NCBI GenBank assembly: GCA_020284085.1
Contig: JACEVL010000775.1
Span: 347,501-411,500 of the forward strand
Origin: Aporrectodea caliginosa
Taxonomy: Eukaryota; Annelida; Clitellata; Crassiclitellata; Lumbricidae
DNA length: 64,000 bases
Direction of reading: 5' to 3'
Shown here: positions 36,001 to 49,589 of the stretch, piece after piece
Layout: each line of letters begins with the position of its first letter
Numbering within the stretch: position 1 is the stretch's first letter
Position numbers and translations under genes: made by a program
The notes under the pieces: generated by a model
Databases searched by the model: none
Told to the model about the DNA's origin: nothing
The model's input: the letters and a program-made list of their open reading frames with translations, nothing else

Positions 36001-37043
36001 CTATTCTTATCATCAATCAAAAATGTCTACTTATCTGTAATGCCACTAAAACCAATCTCTTTGGTGTACAAAATTAAAACAAAATTTGATAAAAAGTTTA
36101 AGACAGAAATTTCCAATTAAAACTCAGATTCTTACTGCTTGTATGTACATCTGAATACCCATGAACATATCTGAATTGAAATTTTAAATGGTTTACCACT
36201 TTACAATATTGCTTTCCACCAGAGGTGCAAAAAACCAAACTTTTTTCAAAATGAAAAGTTGGTTCTTTGGTTTTATTTGGTTTTTGTTTTGGAGATTTTC
36301 CTATTTCGGACCATAAAACTCATAAAAATGGCATAATACCGTTCAAATTAATCAGATGCATATAAATTAAATTAATTAGAACAGTAGAACCGTAGAATGT
36401 CATAAAACGAAGTTAACAAATACCATTACAACAATTGCCAAGAGACTTGAAGAGATGACATTTTTGGCATTTATAATTTTGAAATTTGTAAAAACCAAAA
36501 AACCAAAATTTGCAGATTTTTGTTTTTGTTTTTAAAACCAAAAAACCAAGCCTTTAACAGCCCTGCTTTCCACCTGCCAGCAAACCTGTCACTGAGACGC
36601 CCAATCTGGGGACATTACATCTATTTCTGCATAGAAAGATAATGGGCATAGTGACGTCACTAGCCACTTCCTCATCGCTAACCCATCTGTACTCCAGTTT
36701 AAACTTGCCTTGACAACTCTACTGTTCGTGCTAAACCAACTTAGTAACGACCAGCACTAAGGAGTCAACAACTAGATTAAATGGATACAAGACCTGATCC
36801 TTTGTGCAGCTGCAGTGCAGCACATTGTCAACGTCTGTCCAGAAACCATTGTCTCTTTGTCTCGACTCTGACAATGCTTACAATAATTATTGGCTGAGCA
36901 AGAACAACATAAGATAGAAGAAAATTTGAATTACAATTATACCAGCTGTATGTTATATAGATAGGGACAATCAAAAACTCCAGAACCGTGAAAGAAGATG
37001 ACATTGCTTAACAAGTTCATGTTGATGACAAACATTGCTTGTC
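33071..37043. other. Intergenic between QSOX and the aldo-keto reductase; no gene recognised
   Basis: It contains the QSOX promoter side and the sequence beyond the reductase stop. A GC-richer block at 33240-33480 (CCTCAGCGTGGTGAGGGGGT and GTGGGCGGCAAAGGCC) looks repeat-like but I cannot classify it. A loose tandem repeat with GTGACCTGTCTTGTT variants is at 34310-34480. Open frames at 34.6-35.4 kb have no recognisable family. Confidence 0.4.
36220..36565. mobile_element. hAT-like element (346 bp), exact 8-bp duplication
   Basis: Starts CAGAGGTGCAAAAAACC and ends AACAGCCCTG. It is flanked by CTTTCCAC at 36212-36219 and 36566-36573. The termini are rich in AAACCAAAA on one strand and TTTGGTTTT on the other, giving imperfect inverted repeats. 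No coding capacity. Confidence 0.8.
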
Positions 37044-40000
37044 TTAAAAAGAATCAGGGTTTGGCCATGGAAAGAACGGAGCATCTTTGTCCCTGGCCTC
37101 TGATTGTCTGAAACAAAAGCAAAGCACAGTAACAATGAGATATTACGAAGTTTCAAACATAACAATTCAACAAAAGGCAGTATTGCAATCATTAGCACAC
37201 ATTTTCACATTATCAGGCAGTGGTTTCACACCTAGACAGAGCAAAGCACCCTTACTCAGTCATTAAATTAAAGACAACCAACCTTAGTTTCATTTATATT
37301 TCTTCCAGTTAGTTCTTGATTTCAATGACGAGCAATGTTCCTTGTATGTAACCGCAGTGTTATGACTAGTTCTACACTACTTTAGGTTTTAAGAAATAGT
37401 TATTTATAGCCTTTGTCAGTAGTGATAAAGTAAGTGAATAGCTATTAGATTCTGCCATCCAACCAAGGCACCCCTAGAGCAGGTTTATAGCACCTTTGGG
37501 TACCGTGGCGCCCAGTTTGGGAAACAATACTCTATGGAATGCTGCTAAATGCATCATCAGATCGTGTGAACAATAAAAGTCTGGAAGAATGTGTATTGAT
37601 AAGACTACAGTCATTATCATTCAGATATTTCCAATGGAGAAACACAATTTCTGCCTCTAGTGGGATTTTAAACTCGACCTTTCAGTTGACAGTGCAGTAC
37701 ATTAATCACTAGACTGCTGTGCAAGAGCTTCGACAAAGCGCCAGTACAAATCAGAAACAGAAATTATATATCGCTTTAGAAGCACACATGGTAGTTCAAC
37801 AGACACAAATATGCTGAAGACTATTAAAAGCAGGTTTTTTTCACCCTGGAGGAATTTGTATTTGGAAGAGTGGGTGAATATGCTGAGGATTTAAACAAAT
37901 GGATTCATATACTGTAAGTGGTGGAGCTTAAACAAGTACAATTTTGGTGCAGATCTGTTGTTGCTCAGAGTTCATCAGTCATTTAGTTCAGACACTCAGA
38001 CATGCTGCATGTTACCATGATCTACCTTGCAACAACGAAACACAAGAATTGCCTTCCAGAGCCAGAAGCATTCGAAACAATGAACGAGACAAATCAGCCT
38101 TCCAAAGTTATAACTTTACAACTGTCAAAAACAATTGCATGCATTTTTACAACAGATATATTGTTAGCTCCAGAATTCTTAAAACTGATCATTCACCAAA
38201 ACTAATAGGTACATTTACCAACAGAATTCTTAAAACAGATCATGCATTTTTCGTTTGCCAAAATTAAAAGGTACATTTACCCGTTGCGCTGCACTTTAGG
38301 CAACAGATGCCGATGGTTTTTATCAATAGATCTGATGCTTTCCATTTCTTCAGCTGTCAAGGCAAAATCAAATATCTAAAAAAAGGAAAAACATACAACT
38401 CAATTTATTTCAACAGGTGATGCCTGATACAATTCTCCATTCACTGTTTCAAGAAGAAATTCTTAATGGTGAAACACAGAAAGAAATTGAAAACTATTCA
38501 AATAAAAATGGATCCAACAGTTTCCCTTAATGAATCTTGTAGTATGTCTAATTGTCTATTTACACATTCAGGCAAAGCCTTTTTATTCTGCATTTATCCT
38601 GCCATACTGTCTTCAAAGAGAAGTTCTCAATTCATTCAGGTAGCTAGTTTTTTAACCTTGCAACAACTTATCATTGCATACTAAAATCTAAAATGCCAAT
38701 TGAACAAAAAGTAGTCATTTATGTGCAAAATGATTTTCAGCATTTTGAACACAACAAAACCAAGGAAAAAGAAAGCAGTAGTGAGAAGTTCATTCTCATA
38801 ACAAATAGTCCAAGTTACAATTTCATATTTTCAAGATTTCAGCATTTTATCTAATGAAGTGAAATGTTTCACCATGGAAGTTTTACAAAAGCTGGATTAC
38901 CATAACACATAGTACAGGTTAAGATTTCACTAATGTTTGATTTAGGAAATGTATAAAATAAATGAAAAGGTTCTAACCTTCAGGTTTTCTTGGATTCTAG
39001 ATGGTGTCACACTTTTTGGAATAGGAACTACATTCCTCTGGAACAGCCATCGGAGAATCACCTGAGCAGATGATTTTCCATGCTTCTTGCCGATTGACAC
39101 GAGAACTGGATCATCTAAGACTGATGGTTCTGCCTTATCAAGCCTATGAAGAAATATACCCACAAAACAGATCATTAACAGTCGAAGTCAAAACGTCTAA
39201 CAAATCTTCACTATGCTATAACATACTCTACAAAGCTATTCTTTTGGGTGTCAACTGTTAAGTATATATCAAGAATTAAGCAAATGGTTACTGACAATAA
39301 ACAGAGGTCAAAATTAAATTACCTTAGTAACATCCCACATTTTTTCAAATTATATCCAGCAATTACCCTATGTAGCAAAATAACACTAATATATATATAA
39401 TCCTGAATAAGCATTAAGCAGTCTCTTTCAATTTCAGACAGCTACTAAACTACAAAATTCCCATAACCAGAGTTAACCCCGCTGTAGTAAACATAGTACA
39501 CAACTACTGCTCATGCTGTACTACAGCATAATCTACCATTTGCCATCATAGTAAACTGCAATAGTAAGCTGTATTGGCAACAAGGTAGGTGATTCCCAAT
39601 TTGTGGCTCGAGTCAGACACTCCCATGTGATTACCCAGTACTGCTTTATTATAAGCACTTCTACGGCAACTTACACATCATAAATCTGATTTCAATTGAT
39701 ATATGCTAAAATGTCACCAATTATAGACCAGTCACAGTCATAATATTTAAATGTCTGAGATTTAAACTGTCAGAAATAGTGGGGCATCCATCAAAAGGTA
39801 ATGAAGTTCCAAAAGCAATCAACAAATACTTTAAAATAGGGATAATTCAGATGACCATCAGCCAAAACAAAAGGTTCAGATGACGTTTTGTCTGCTAAGT
39901 ACTTATAGGAGGGCAGGCTATGTTTCTTGCATACCAACATTTAGATTATAGTAGTGTCACTCAAATCATGTTAAAAGTAAGCTGACATTATTTGACAGTT

Positions 40001-43000
40001 AGAGAACAGTGGCAGCGTTAACATAGTTCATTTTATTTATGTAAAATGTCTAACCATGGTCTACCAGGAGAGCCAAAAGTACTGAAAGCAGTCACTGCCA
40101 ATCCGTGTTCTTGACTAAATTTAACCAGCTTTTCTTGCTGAAAATATGGACTTATTTCAACCTGAAATACAAACATCCTGGAGTAAACAGTCGAAGAAGT
40201 AGTTAGTAATACTGGTCAATGAAATGCAACAAGACATACAAAACAAGAACTGAGCTAATGACTGTTAAGCACGTCTGGACATCCTGGGGCATAGTATGTG
40301 GCATCAAATAGCTTAACGACAGCAATCATATCTTCTTTATGGTCGGAGCCACTCTGATGGCTTCACCTGAATGAATTAAACATTATTTTCATGGTCAGTT
40401 CAAAATGGAACAGCAAATAATTAGAAGACAATTATTCAACTTGAATAGAAAGCAAATAAACTTATAACCAGTACCAAAAGTTTAGTTCTGTTTGCAACAG
40501 CTGATAATAAGTTTGGATGTCTACTCTCTGTATTCAAAATTTAATGTTGGTTCTTAAAGATTGGGTAACTTTGCATGTCACATCTAATCTCCTCTGTATG
40601 GACCCATCTAAATGAACATTCATACTTAATGGCCTACATGATCGTGCATCAGCCACAAGTACCGTTACAGCATCAAGTAAACACTACAGCTTTAGTAAAA
40701 AAATAACATTCCAGAAGTATTCTATTACCATAGGGATTCTAATAAAAAAAACTGTAAAATTAATATGTTACCTGAAGAACTGATGGCTTAATCGTACTAT
40801 TATCAATGAGGTCCTGTATTTGATGATGGTTAAAGTTGGAAAGTCCAATACTCCTGATAAGGCCCTCTTTCACACATTCTTCGAGAACCTGCATTTAGAA
40901 CAATCAGAAACAGTTATTAGTAATCACTCACACAAGCCATCAAATGAAACGTCGTCTCCCTTCATAGAAATCCATTCTTGATAACGGAGCTTCACAGCAT
41001 CCAGAAAATAATAAAAACAGTAAGAATGAACAGAAAAGAGCATCGTCCAATACATGAGAAAGCATGACGGGCTCAAGCTTAAATGCAGAAGCATAACACC
41101 TGCATATCTCCACAGACAATGATCACCAAATCAACTGACTGGAGCAGTATCGAAAAGCTAGGCATGTGCCAGCCAAAGATATAAATAGAACCACCAAGTA
41201 TCACTACAGGTAATTATAAAAGCAAGGGAAGGTTGCTTTCATCATGAAGTTGTCATTGACCGCATTCATCACGACCGAGTTAATACAGTAGCCTAATACA
41301 TGCACTGAACTTTTTCTACATGTATTATCAGTAACTTGTACTGTTTCACAAAAGTTAAATGAAAAGTAATTGTAAATGCACCTTCCATGTATCTCGATAA
41401 TGGACATTGTCATAGATCAAATTTCCTTCTTCGTCTTTAGGGAAAACGTCTGGTCCAGCCTAAAAATGCATTCATATTCTTGTACCATATAATTATATTT
41501 ATATTCATATAGTGCTAATACCTCAGCATTGATTAGTGTGGTTAAGAAACTCTGCATGAAGTATTTGGCCCAAGTAATCACATTAAGACAGGCTAATAGT
41601 AGTAGTTTCAGTTTAACGACACTGTGTGATAACAAAGATCATTAGCATCACCCTCCTCCTTCATCCAGACTTGGGACTGGCACTGACAGAGTATGATCAG
41701 TTCGTGCATTGTCCATATTATGAGAACAGTGAACACCAATCAAATTTTCTAGTATACAGCATTATAACACTTTAACAATGGCACTGTACTAAGAGCGACT
41801 GCAGTTGCATTGTTTCCCAGTCACTTTTAGTGCATGCTTGTCACTGAAGTGTTAAATCTATAACATAATAGTATATGAAACTTTTAAAACTGCACAAAGC
41901 AGCCAAGTTTTAATATCCTTATACATTGGGCAATCAATTTTTAAATATAAGCTTTGTGCATTTAAACTATCACCTGAAAATAAAAGTCACCATTTATTAT
42001 TTATTCGTGCATGTTGTTTAGAAGGCTGCTCTTGCAAAGCTAGAATAAATTTACTTAAATCAGAGGAAGTTCTATAGCCAGATATCGATAACTTTCATGC
42101 TTGTAAGTAACATTTCAAATCTGGGACAGTTATCCCCTTTGTAAACTTTAATGAAATACCTTAAATGAAATTGGCCAGTGTATAAGAAAGAGATCAAGGT
42201 AGTCGAGTCCCAGGTTTTCAAGGCTCTCTTGTAAACTTGGCTTCACATCAGCAGGATTATGCCTTGTATTCCACAGCTGACAAAAGCAAACAAAATAAAA
42301 AACCATAGCAATAATATCACCTACAGTTGTTATTAAGGTTATAAAGATCGCACAAGGTTCCAGAGGGAAGAGGAACCACGATTCCACTTAAGCCTAAGGC
42401 AAAGGGTTCGCTGATTTTTCCTGGCTTCAAAGCTTCTTACACACATCGTATATGTGCTCATGAAAGAATATTACACTTTCTATCTACATATTGGTCCTTA
42501 ACTGCCACAGCTGAACCAAGACCACATCTGTGCTAAGAGGAATAGTTAAAAGGTCTAATAAATGGTCAAGACAATAACTAGTAAACAACTTTCTCCTTAT
42601 ACATTTTCATTAAGACTCTTTAAATACTCAACTAATGATGAACCAACAAACTGGCTGAAAATCCCAAAATGCATTCAGTTCAAAGTTCTTTTGCTAACCT
42701 ATAACTCTCTGCAATACTTCAAACCTGTAAGTCTTTTAAATTCCTCGCCAACCAATCACTGCTCTACCCAATTATTCCCTTAACTTCTCTGACCGATCCA
42801 TATACCTTCTCTCAATCTCCATATTCTCTGCTCCTCCATCCCCCCATCATTCACCCTATCATCTGCAAGTCTATCAATCCTCCTCAGGCTTTTCATTCAC
42901 AATTGAAGTCCCACCTTCTCAGGAAATGTTACCATGATCCACCCAATCTGCCACTTTCCAATTTCTCTAAGCCTAACACAACCCATGGGACAACAGTCCA

Positions 43001-44040
43001 ACAGTCCCTCTGTCTCCTTCTGAATCTCTTTTGACAACCACATTATTGTTCTTCATACAGCACCTGTGGACAACCCCTCTGACTTAAATATATATCTTCG
43101 TTTAATAAAACAGACTGACAAACCACAGTGAGTTACATAATAGAAAGTCAGACCAAGTTGATGCTGTGCTCATGAATAAGTTGGTGCCCCAGTGCTTAGA
43201 TTTATGTAGCACCTTAGAAGTCTCGAGTTTAAAATAATGATAATTAGTTGTAGATGTACGTAAAAAAATGACTGATCATTAACTAACTTAAAATACCTTG
43301 CTGACAATGAACAGATCCTCTCTCTTGACTTTACCAGATGACAATGCCGTCTTAAGTCCGTTACCTACTTCTTTCTCGTTGCCATAAATGTAAGCGCAGT
43401 CAATATGGCGATAGCCAGCCTCAATTGCAGCCACAACAGCGGTTTCAACTTCACCAGGTTTTGACTGTGGAGATCAAACACAAAATGTCAACAAAATAAG
43501 ATGTCATTGCTTCAATAGAACTGCTTGTAATGAACATTGCAATTTATTGTAGGAATTTCGATTCACATATTGTATTGTATTTTCGTTTATTAATCAACTC
43601 TGGCTGTCATAACGCAGCTAGTTACAAGGTTACATATGCTTGAGCTTAACATTATGGGCAATTTTGTTGGGTCAGCAGTACTTGTATTTGCCACCTATCT
43701 ACTTGCATTGCACTTAAGAATTCTTGAACAAGCGCATTACCCATTCTCCAACTTATATTATGATGTTTTCTCTTTCAACCTGTAGCCCAGTAACTTCAGT
43801 AAGCATACGAAAGACTACTAGAATGGAAGTAAGAGATAAGCAAGTACACATGCAAGTTCGCGAGTCAATTGCTTGGCAAAACTCATGAATCTGCTTATGC
43901 CTATTTATCTGAACCTTCAAAAACCTTTCATTCACTCATTCTTTCATTCACTCATTCCGTCAATCACTGACCTGCCATGTTCCCAAACCAATGACTGGAA
44001 ATTCGTATCCGCTGTTCAGCTTCAAAGTCTTCGACGCCAT
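37044..44040 (-). CDS. Aldo-keto reductase, AKR1 type, complete, nine exons
   Basis: NAD(P)H-dependent carbonyl reductase, cytosolic. Exons: 44040-43972, 43464-43297, 42276-42160, 41459-41382, 40888-40772, 40161-40055, 39143-38978, 38375-38281, 37107-37044. All have AG/GT borders with matching phases, and they encode 326 residues, the usual length for the family. The start ATG ([20 protein letters not shown]) is the only one in frame. The catalytic tetrad is present: D45 and Y50 ([15 protein letters not shown]), K79 (last residue of exon 2) and H112 (LIHWP). The NADPH-binding signature [14 protein letters not shown] is intact, with K and R that favour NADPH over NADH. The C terminus [11 protein letters not shown] is short. 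Closest group by eye is aldose/aldehyde reductase; the substrate cannot be set from sequence alone. A LINE relic sits in intron 2. Confidence 0.95.
37645..37740 (-). repeat. tRNA-like SINE relic
   Basis: The - strand reads AGCAGTCTAGTGATTAATGT and, ~27 bp later, AGGTCGAGTTTAAAATCCC, a worn tRNA head with A- and B-box positions. It resembles the second SINE family (9935, 29632). It lies upstream of the last reductase exon, in its intron. Confidence 0.45.
42560..43070 (+). mobile_element. LINE ORF2 C-terminal relic in reductase intron 2
   Basis: The + strand reads [20 protein letters not shown] (42653-42712), the familiar [20 protein letters not shown] stretch of CR1/L2-type LINEs. A pyrimidine-rich, stop-containing remainder ends in AATAAAACAGACTGACAAAC (43104-43123). 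It is dead. Confidence 0.65.
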
Positions 44041-44332
44041 TTCTTCTACAATTCCAACTGACAAGATATGCACCGACGCTGCAAAGGTCTATTTTTTGAC
44101 CGAAGCCTATATGCATACAATTGAAATAATTCTCAAAATGTAAACTTTGATCACCGCAACTAACGCAATTACATTAACGCCCCCTAGAACGTGGTATGCG
44201 TGCCTCGTAAGGGTAAGCTGGTTCTCTAGTTTGCATACCCAGCTGTAAGTAAGCAAGTCTTTAGCATATCCAGCCTCAGATGCTTATTATAGCATCAAAG
44301 ATTTAATGGAAATTTAAATCCGTTAACACCGC

Positions 44333-45085
<753 letters not shown>

Positions 45086-45159
45086 ATCAGAGCAGCCTAC
45101 GTAGGCCTACCTATGTTTGAGCAATTGAGCTCCCGCTGAGACGTTTATGCTAGGTTACT

Positions 45160-45280
45160 GACTTACTAGCTGTGTAGGGGGCCTATACGGATCTTTAGCA
45201 AGTCCTTCAATTACAATTAGCCTACTCAGCGTCTATTATAAGTATAACTCCCACCAGGAATGGGAGAACAAATCCCTACT
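45160..45280 (+). repeat. SINE core relic
   Basis: TAGCAAGTCCTTCAATTACA (~45199-45218), then CTCAGCGTC, matches the shared SINE core (GCAAGTCCTTCACTCACAAT, then TGCTCAGCG). Head and tail are not recognisable. Confidence 0.45.
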
Positions 45281-46249
45281 CTGGCCTACTTAATTAAGCC
45301 TAAATATTAAGAGACTCAGAAGTCACTCGATCAGAACTGTAGGCCTATTGCAGGCCGTTATTATTATCGGAAATCAACAACCCCGTTTAGTCTATTCCAA
45401 AATGTACGTGAAAGACTTCTGTCAACCGTGGGCGATCTTTTCCCCACATTGCATTGTATTGTAGGGCCTATTACCTTACCTAAGTTACCTTACCTAGAAC
45501 GCCGTCCAAGCCTCTCAGCCCTCTTACATATTCACAAGCGTTTCACCATACAACCATCCTTAGCCTATCTAGGCCTACTCGTTTTCATCACCCTATCTAT
45601 CTTCCTCTCAGCGTCGTGCAATCTCATCCTCTCTGAAATTCTGCAACCATTCCTTAATTTACGCTGCACCAGCTCTTTAGAACGAACTCGAGCTACTCAT
45701 AGCTCACCGCCAGTTCACTCATCCTCGATCCTATCTCGTCTTCAAGTTTTCTAGTTATTATTAGGCATACATAAAACGATTAACCTTATCCAATGATAGC
45801 CTCAGCTACAGAGTCGTTGACATTACACGCACAGACAGACGAATCTAACCAAATCTGTCATAAAAATTAATCGCAAATTCGCAATCGTGCGATGTACGCT
45901 GAACATTAGGCTATAGGCCTATATTATTTATCTGCCATGATTTCCAACCGTCGACTGCCTCCAACGTTCTCGTCAACGCGTAAACTCTAAGCCACCTATA
46001 AACTCATTGACCCGTCGCCCGCATGCAACGAAGGCTAACCAATGCTCATATTTCGCCATCTTCTTCGGAGTTTTGCAGAGCAGCCTTAGCTGAGTTTTTA
46101 ACAATGCGCGATGTTATTAGGCCTATGTCTTACAATCATCCGTAAATATAAAATCCAAAAATATATATGTCTACTAACAAAAGCAACTCTAATCATGAAC
46201 CTCTAACTCCCATCGCGAAAGATAAACACATCCATGCAGATAAAACCTT

Positions 46250-46552
46250 CAGTGGCGTAACGAGGGGGCAGGGGGCGGCCGCCCCCGGGCGCAGGACGGG
46301 GGGCGCAAAATTAGGTCTGAAAATGGGTTTTTGTTAAAGAAATCAGGTAAAAATAGAAAAATAGTTGAAAAAAGTAACTTTTGTACGTGAGTCTTGGGGG
46401 CGGGCAAGGGGGAGCGCAAAATGATATTTGACGTTTCTTGTTGAAAACAGAGGGAAAAGCAAAAAAAGGTCATCAGAAATTTTGGCGGAACTGAGAATTT
46501 TTTTTAAGGAAATTCTTGCCCCCGGGCGCACGAACCCCTAGTTACGCCACTG
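46250..46552. mobile_element. hAT-like element (303 bp), exact 8-bp duplication
   Basis: Starts CAGTGGCGTAACGAGGGGG and ends CCCTAGTTACGCCACTG, with clear inverted repeats. It is flanked by AAAACCTT at 46242-46249 and 46553-46560. The interior is G/C-rich at the ends and A-rich in the middle. No coding capacity. Confidence 0.9.
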
Positions 46553-47822
46553 AAAACCTTATCTGTAGGCTACAAGAGATAGGGTAATCAATCAACTCAG
46601 TACAAACACCACTAATAAATATAATAGAGAACGCTCCATTTCAACTGATCTTGACTTCTATACGAATAAAAGCTCCTATCTTTTCTTCTTTAAGCCTACA
46701 CAGTTCTGTTCCTCAATTTTTAAATTTATAGTCCTTTAAATTTAGCCCTCGATCGATTGTTCGTTGGTCAAAATTGTCTCGTCGCTCATCCGTCTCTTGG
46801 TGACTTAGGGAAAAACAACACCCAGCGCACTAGTGAACACTCTATAATGTCTCCCGACTTTCTCCGAGCTGTCCAACTATCGATCTCGCAATGATGTATC
46901 ACACAATCGGTTGCAGAACGCAATTCACGCTTTCTTCGGTTTCTCGTCGGAAAATAAACGTTGATTTCGATAGAATGACTTGCAGACTCAACCCAACATT
47001 GCATAATTTATATCAATCATCATTACTGGAAGACCGGTCTAGAAATCTCTTGATGGAATTGTCTAATTTAAAGGCCAGAGTTGCAGTGGAAGTTTTTTTT
47101 ATGACCAGCATCCATCGTGAGATCACGCCAACTCCTTCTATATTACTTTCAAGAACTATCTCGCTCAATTTGCGCTCTGCTCGACTCTGCACATTCGCAG
47201 AGTGATTTGTTCTGCTTTTATGTTTTCTTTTGTATCTTCACCACCTCATAAGCCATGGTTCACTTCTGAACTGAACTAACGCGTCAAAGCATTGATCAGA
47301 GTTCTGTCCGCTATAGCCAGCCTATACAATGAAGAAAATGTCAATCGACACAACTTGCATATTCTTACCAGCTGAATTCATGTGGACAATTACCTAAATA
47401 ATTATAATTTGTCGCAGCATCAAAATTCCTCAATGCACAATTGCTGGATAAGTCTTCTTTAGACCATAACACTTATCCTAAGCATCTATAAAAACTGCTT
47501 TATAACAATGTTGCTCATCTACCGGTACATCTTTTGTTAATTATGCAATCATGCCATCAACTGCATCGCCAAATTCATCTGCACTACATGCTGATAACGA
47601 TAGAAAAAGACATTCCCCATCTTACTCTATCTCGGCTTATGCTTAGTCTTCACGGTAAAGACCACAACTCATGCATACAGTGAACGGACTATGATACCAT
47701 ATTGTATTAGATTCAGTCGTTGTTCCTAAAGCACTTATTCTTTGCTCCCTCTCTCCTCTGTATATATATATAGGCCTATATATATATAGGCCCTATATAT
47801 ATAATTATATATATTATGTTGT

Positions 47823-47835
47823 TATTCCTTAAGTT

Positions 47836-47882
<47 letters not shown>

Positions 47883-47899
47883 GTACAACATAAGGAATA
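47823..47899. repeat. Inverted repeat around a (TA)n tract
   Basis: TATTCCTTAAGTTGTACTAT (47823-47842) is complemented by ATAGTACAACATAAGGAATA (47880-47899) with one mismatch. The loop is pure TA. It is preceded by TA tracts carrying AGGCCTA at 47760-47815. Confidence 0.85.
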
Positions 47900-48299
47900 G
47901 AAGAATACGTGTATACTTTATATTGGGCGGTTTAAACGCTTGATGCAATATACCCAAAGCAGCAGCTGCAGCAGGACACGCACTGGAATAGCCCTTCAGA
48001 GGATGCGCATGGCGCCGGTGAAGTGTGTGCCTGTCATGGCTTCAGAGGCAGGCAACAGAGCAACGGATGCCTATCGCTGCTGTTGCTGCTGTTGCTGGCG
48101 GTGGCGCTGCAGTTGCTGATGACAAAGGACCTTGGATGACCGTCTTTCGCAGATGCACATCGGGTGTCCGTCCGGTCCTACGCTCCACCGTCGTTGGTCG
48201 GATGTATCGCCAACTTTATTCGTCTGGTTGTTGAATTAAATTCCTCTGCAGAGAAAGGTCTTCTGTTCAGGCTGATAGTTACTGTACAGACGGAGTGTC

Positions 48300-48419
48300 A
48301 TGGGAAAAACAAAGAAGCCGTTGAATAAACTGCCAGTTCCAACGAGGTTCAGATGCTCCAAGTCGAATTCAGTCGGATCTACTGGTTCCATGTTTGCACA
48401 GTTCGAGTCTGAAAAGGTC
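48300..48419 (+). CDS. Possible first coding exon of an unidentified gene
   Basis: ATG at 48300 opens MGKTKKPLNKLPVP, continuing to GSMFAQFESEK with a usable donor (GAAAAG/gtcaga) near 48418. Upstream DNA is GC-richer (48000-48240). The basic start followed by SMFAQFE recalls the N-terminal extension of EF-hand myosin light-chain-like proteins. That likeness is slight, and I found no following exon. Confidence 0.2.
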
Positions 48420-49589
48420 AGATTTCAACCTATGTATGCATGCACGAGCATTAAGTCTTCGTTTCCTTTGACAGACAGACAGACAGTCTGTTTTAGAAAG
48501 TCTGTACATAATGTTGCTTTAAGACTTATCTATAAGTAGGGAACGTATCGTCGAGTGATCTATCTGGTAGCAATTCTGTAAACGGACTTGGTATTAGCAA
48601 TAATAATGAATGAATGCTTCTTTCAAGTTCTAAGATGGATGTTACGTGCCAGTAAAGATGGCAATTCATTTGGCTACTTCTTCGATCAATTTGAGCGTAT
48701 CCTATATATATCAAAATTAGCTGTTTTAGGCGCCAAGTTAGACTATCAATCTATATATATGAATAGATATCCGATAGTCCGCAAATGTTGGTCCAGAAAA
48801 GCTGATGTAAACCTATATATTTTGATGTCATGTAATTTGACAGCGCCTTCAGCCGTTGTTGTAGCCTACGAGACGCTCTAGAGAAATAAATATATATATA
48901 TATATATATAGCCTATTATGTTACTGGGTTCAAGGGAGTAGCTGATTCTAGAAGGATCTATAAACTCTTTTGTTAAGAGTAAGCCCATATGAAATTATGG
49001 TTGACATCTTCGCATGAATGAGAAGTTCAGAGCAGTGTGTGAAACTAGAAACACGTACAGCTAGTCTTGTGAAGTTGCTGAGTTTTCAGGAGCTTCTAAA
49101 GCTGCCGATGTAGTTTATGAAATTTAAAATAAAAATTACAAGAAAATCCGACTTCAAATTTCGCTATGTTGGAGCAACGACCCGTCGCACGCAACAATAG
49201 GGCCTCCTGCGTAAGTATTAAGTTCCTCCATTAAGTGCGCTATATAAAAATGCAACTTCGAAAGTGATTAGCACTGTATGCCTTTTGCTGGGTGGACAGA
49301 TTGTGATAGAGATTAGGATGGAGAATGAATGGGGCTGATCTAGATATATTGGCTCGATAACAATGTATTGCGATGTAGGCCTAGTCGGGCTTTTTTGATT
49401 GCAGCAGAATGTGAAGCTGTTATTGCTGAGAATTATAGTCTATGCGTCATATGAAGGTATAGGAGGTGGTAGAGGCCAATTATTTAAAGGTGGGTGGTGA
49501 TAGAGGCCAGGCAATTAAAAGGTAGAGATCATAAGATATAGGATAACTGGAAGATAGGTGGTGGCATAGTTCAGTCTATTTTAAGAGGT

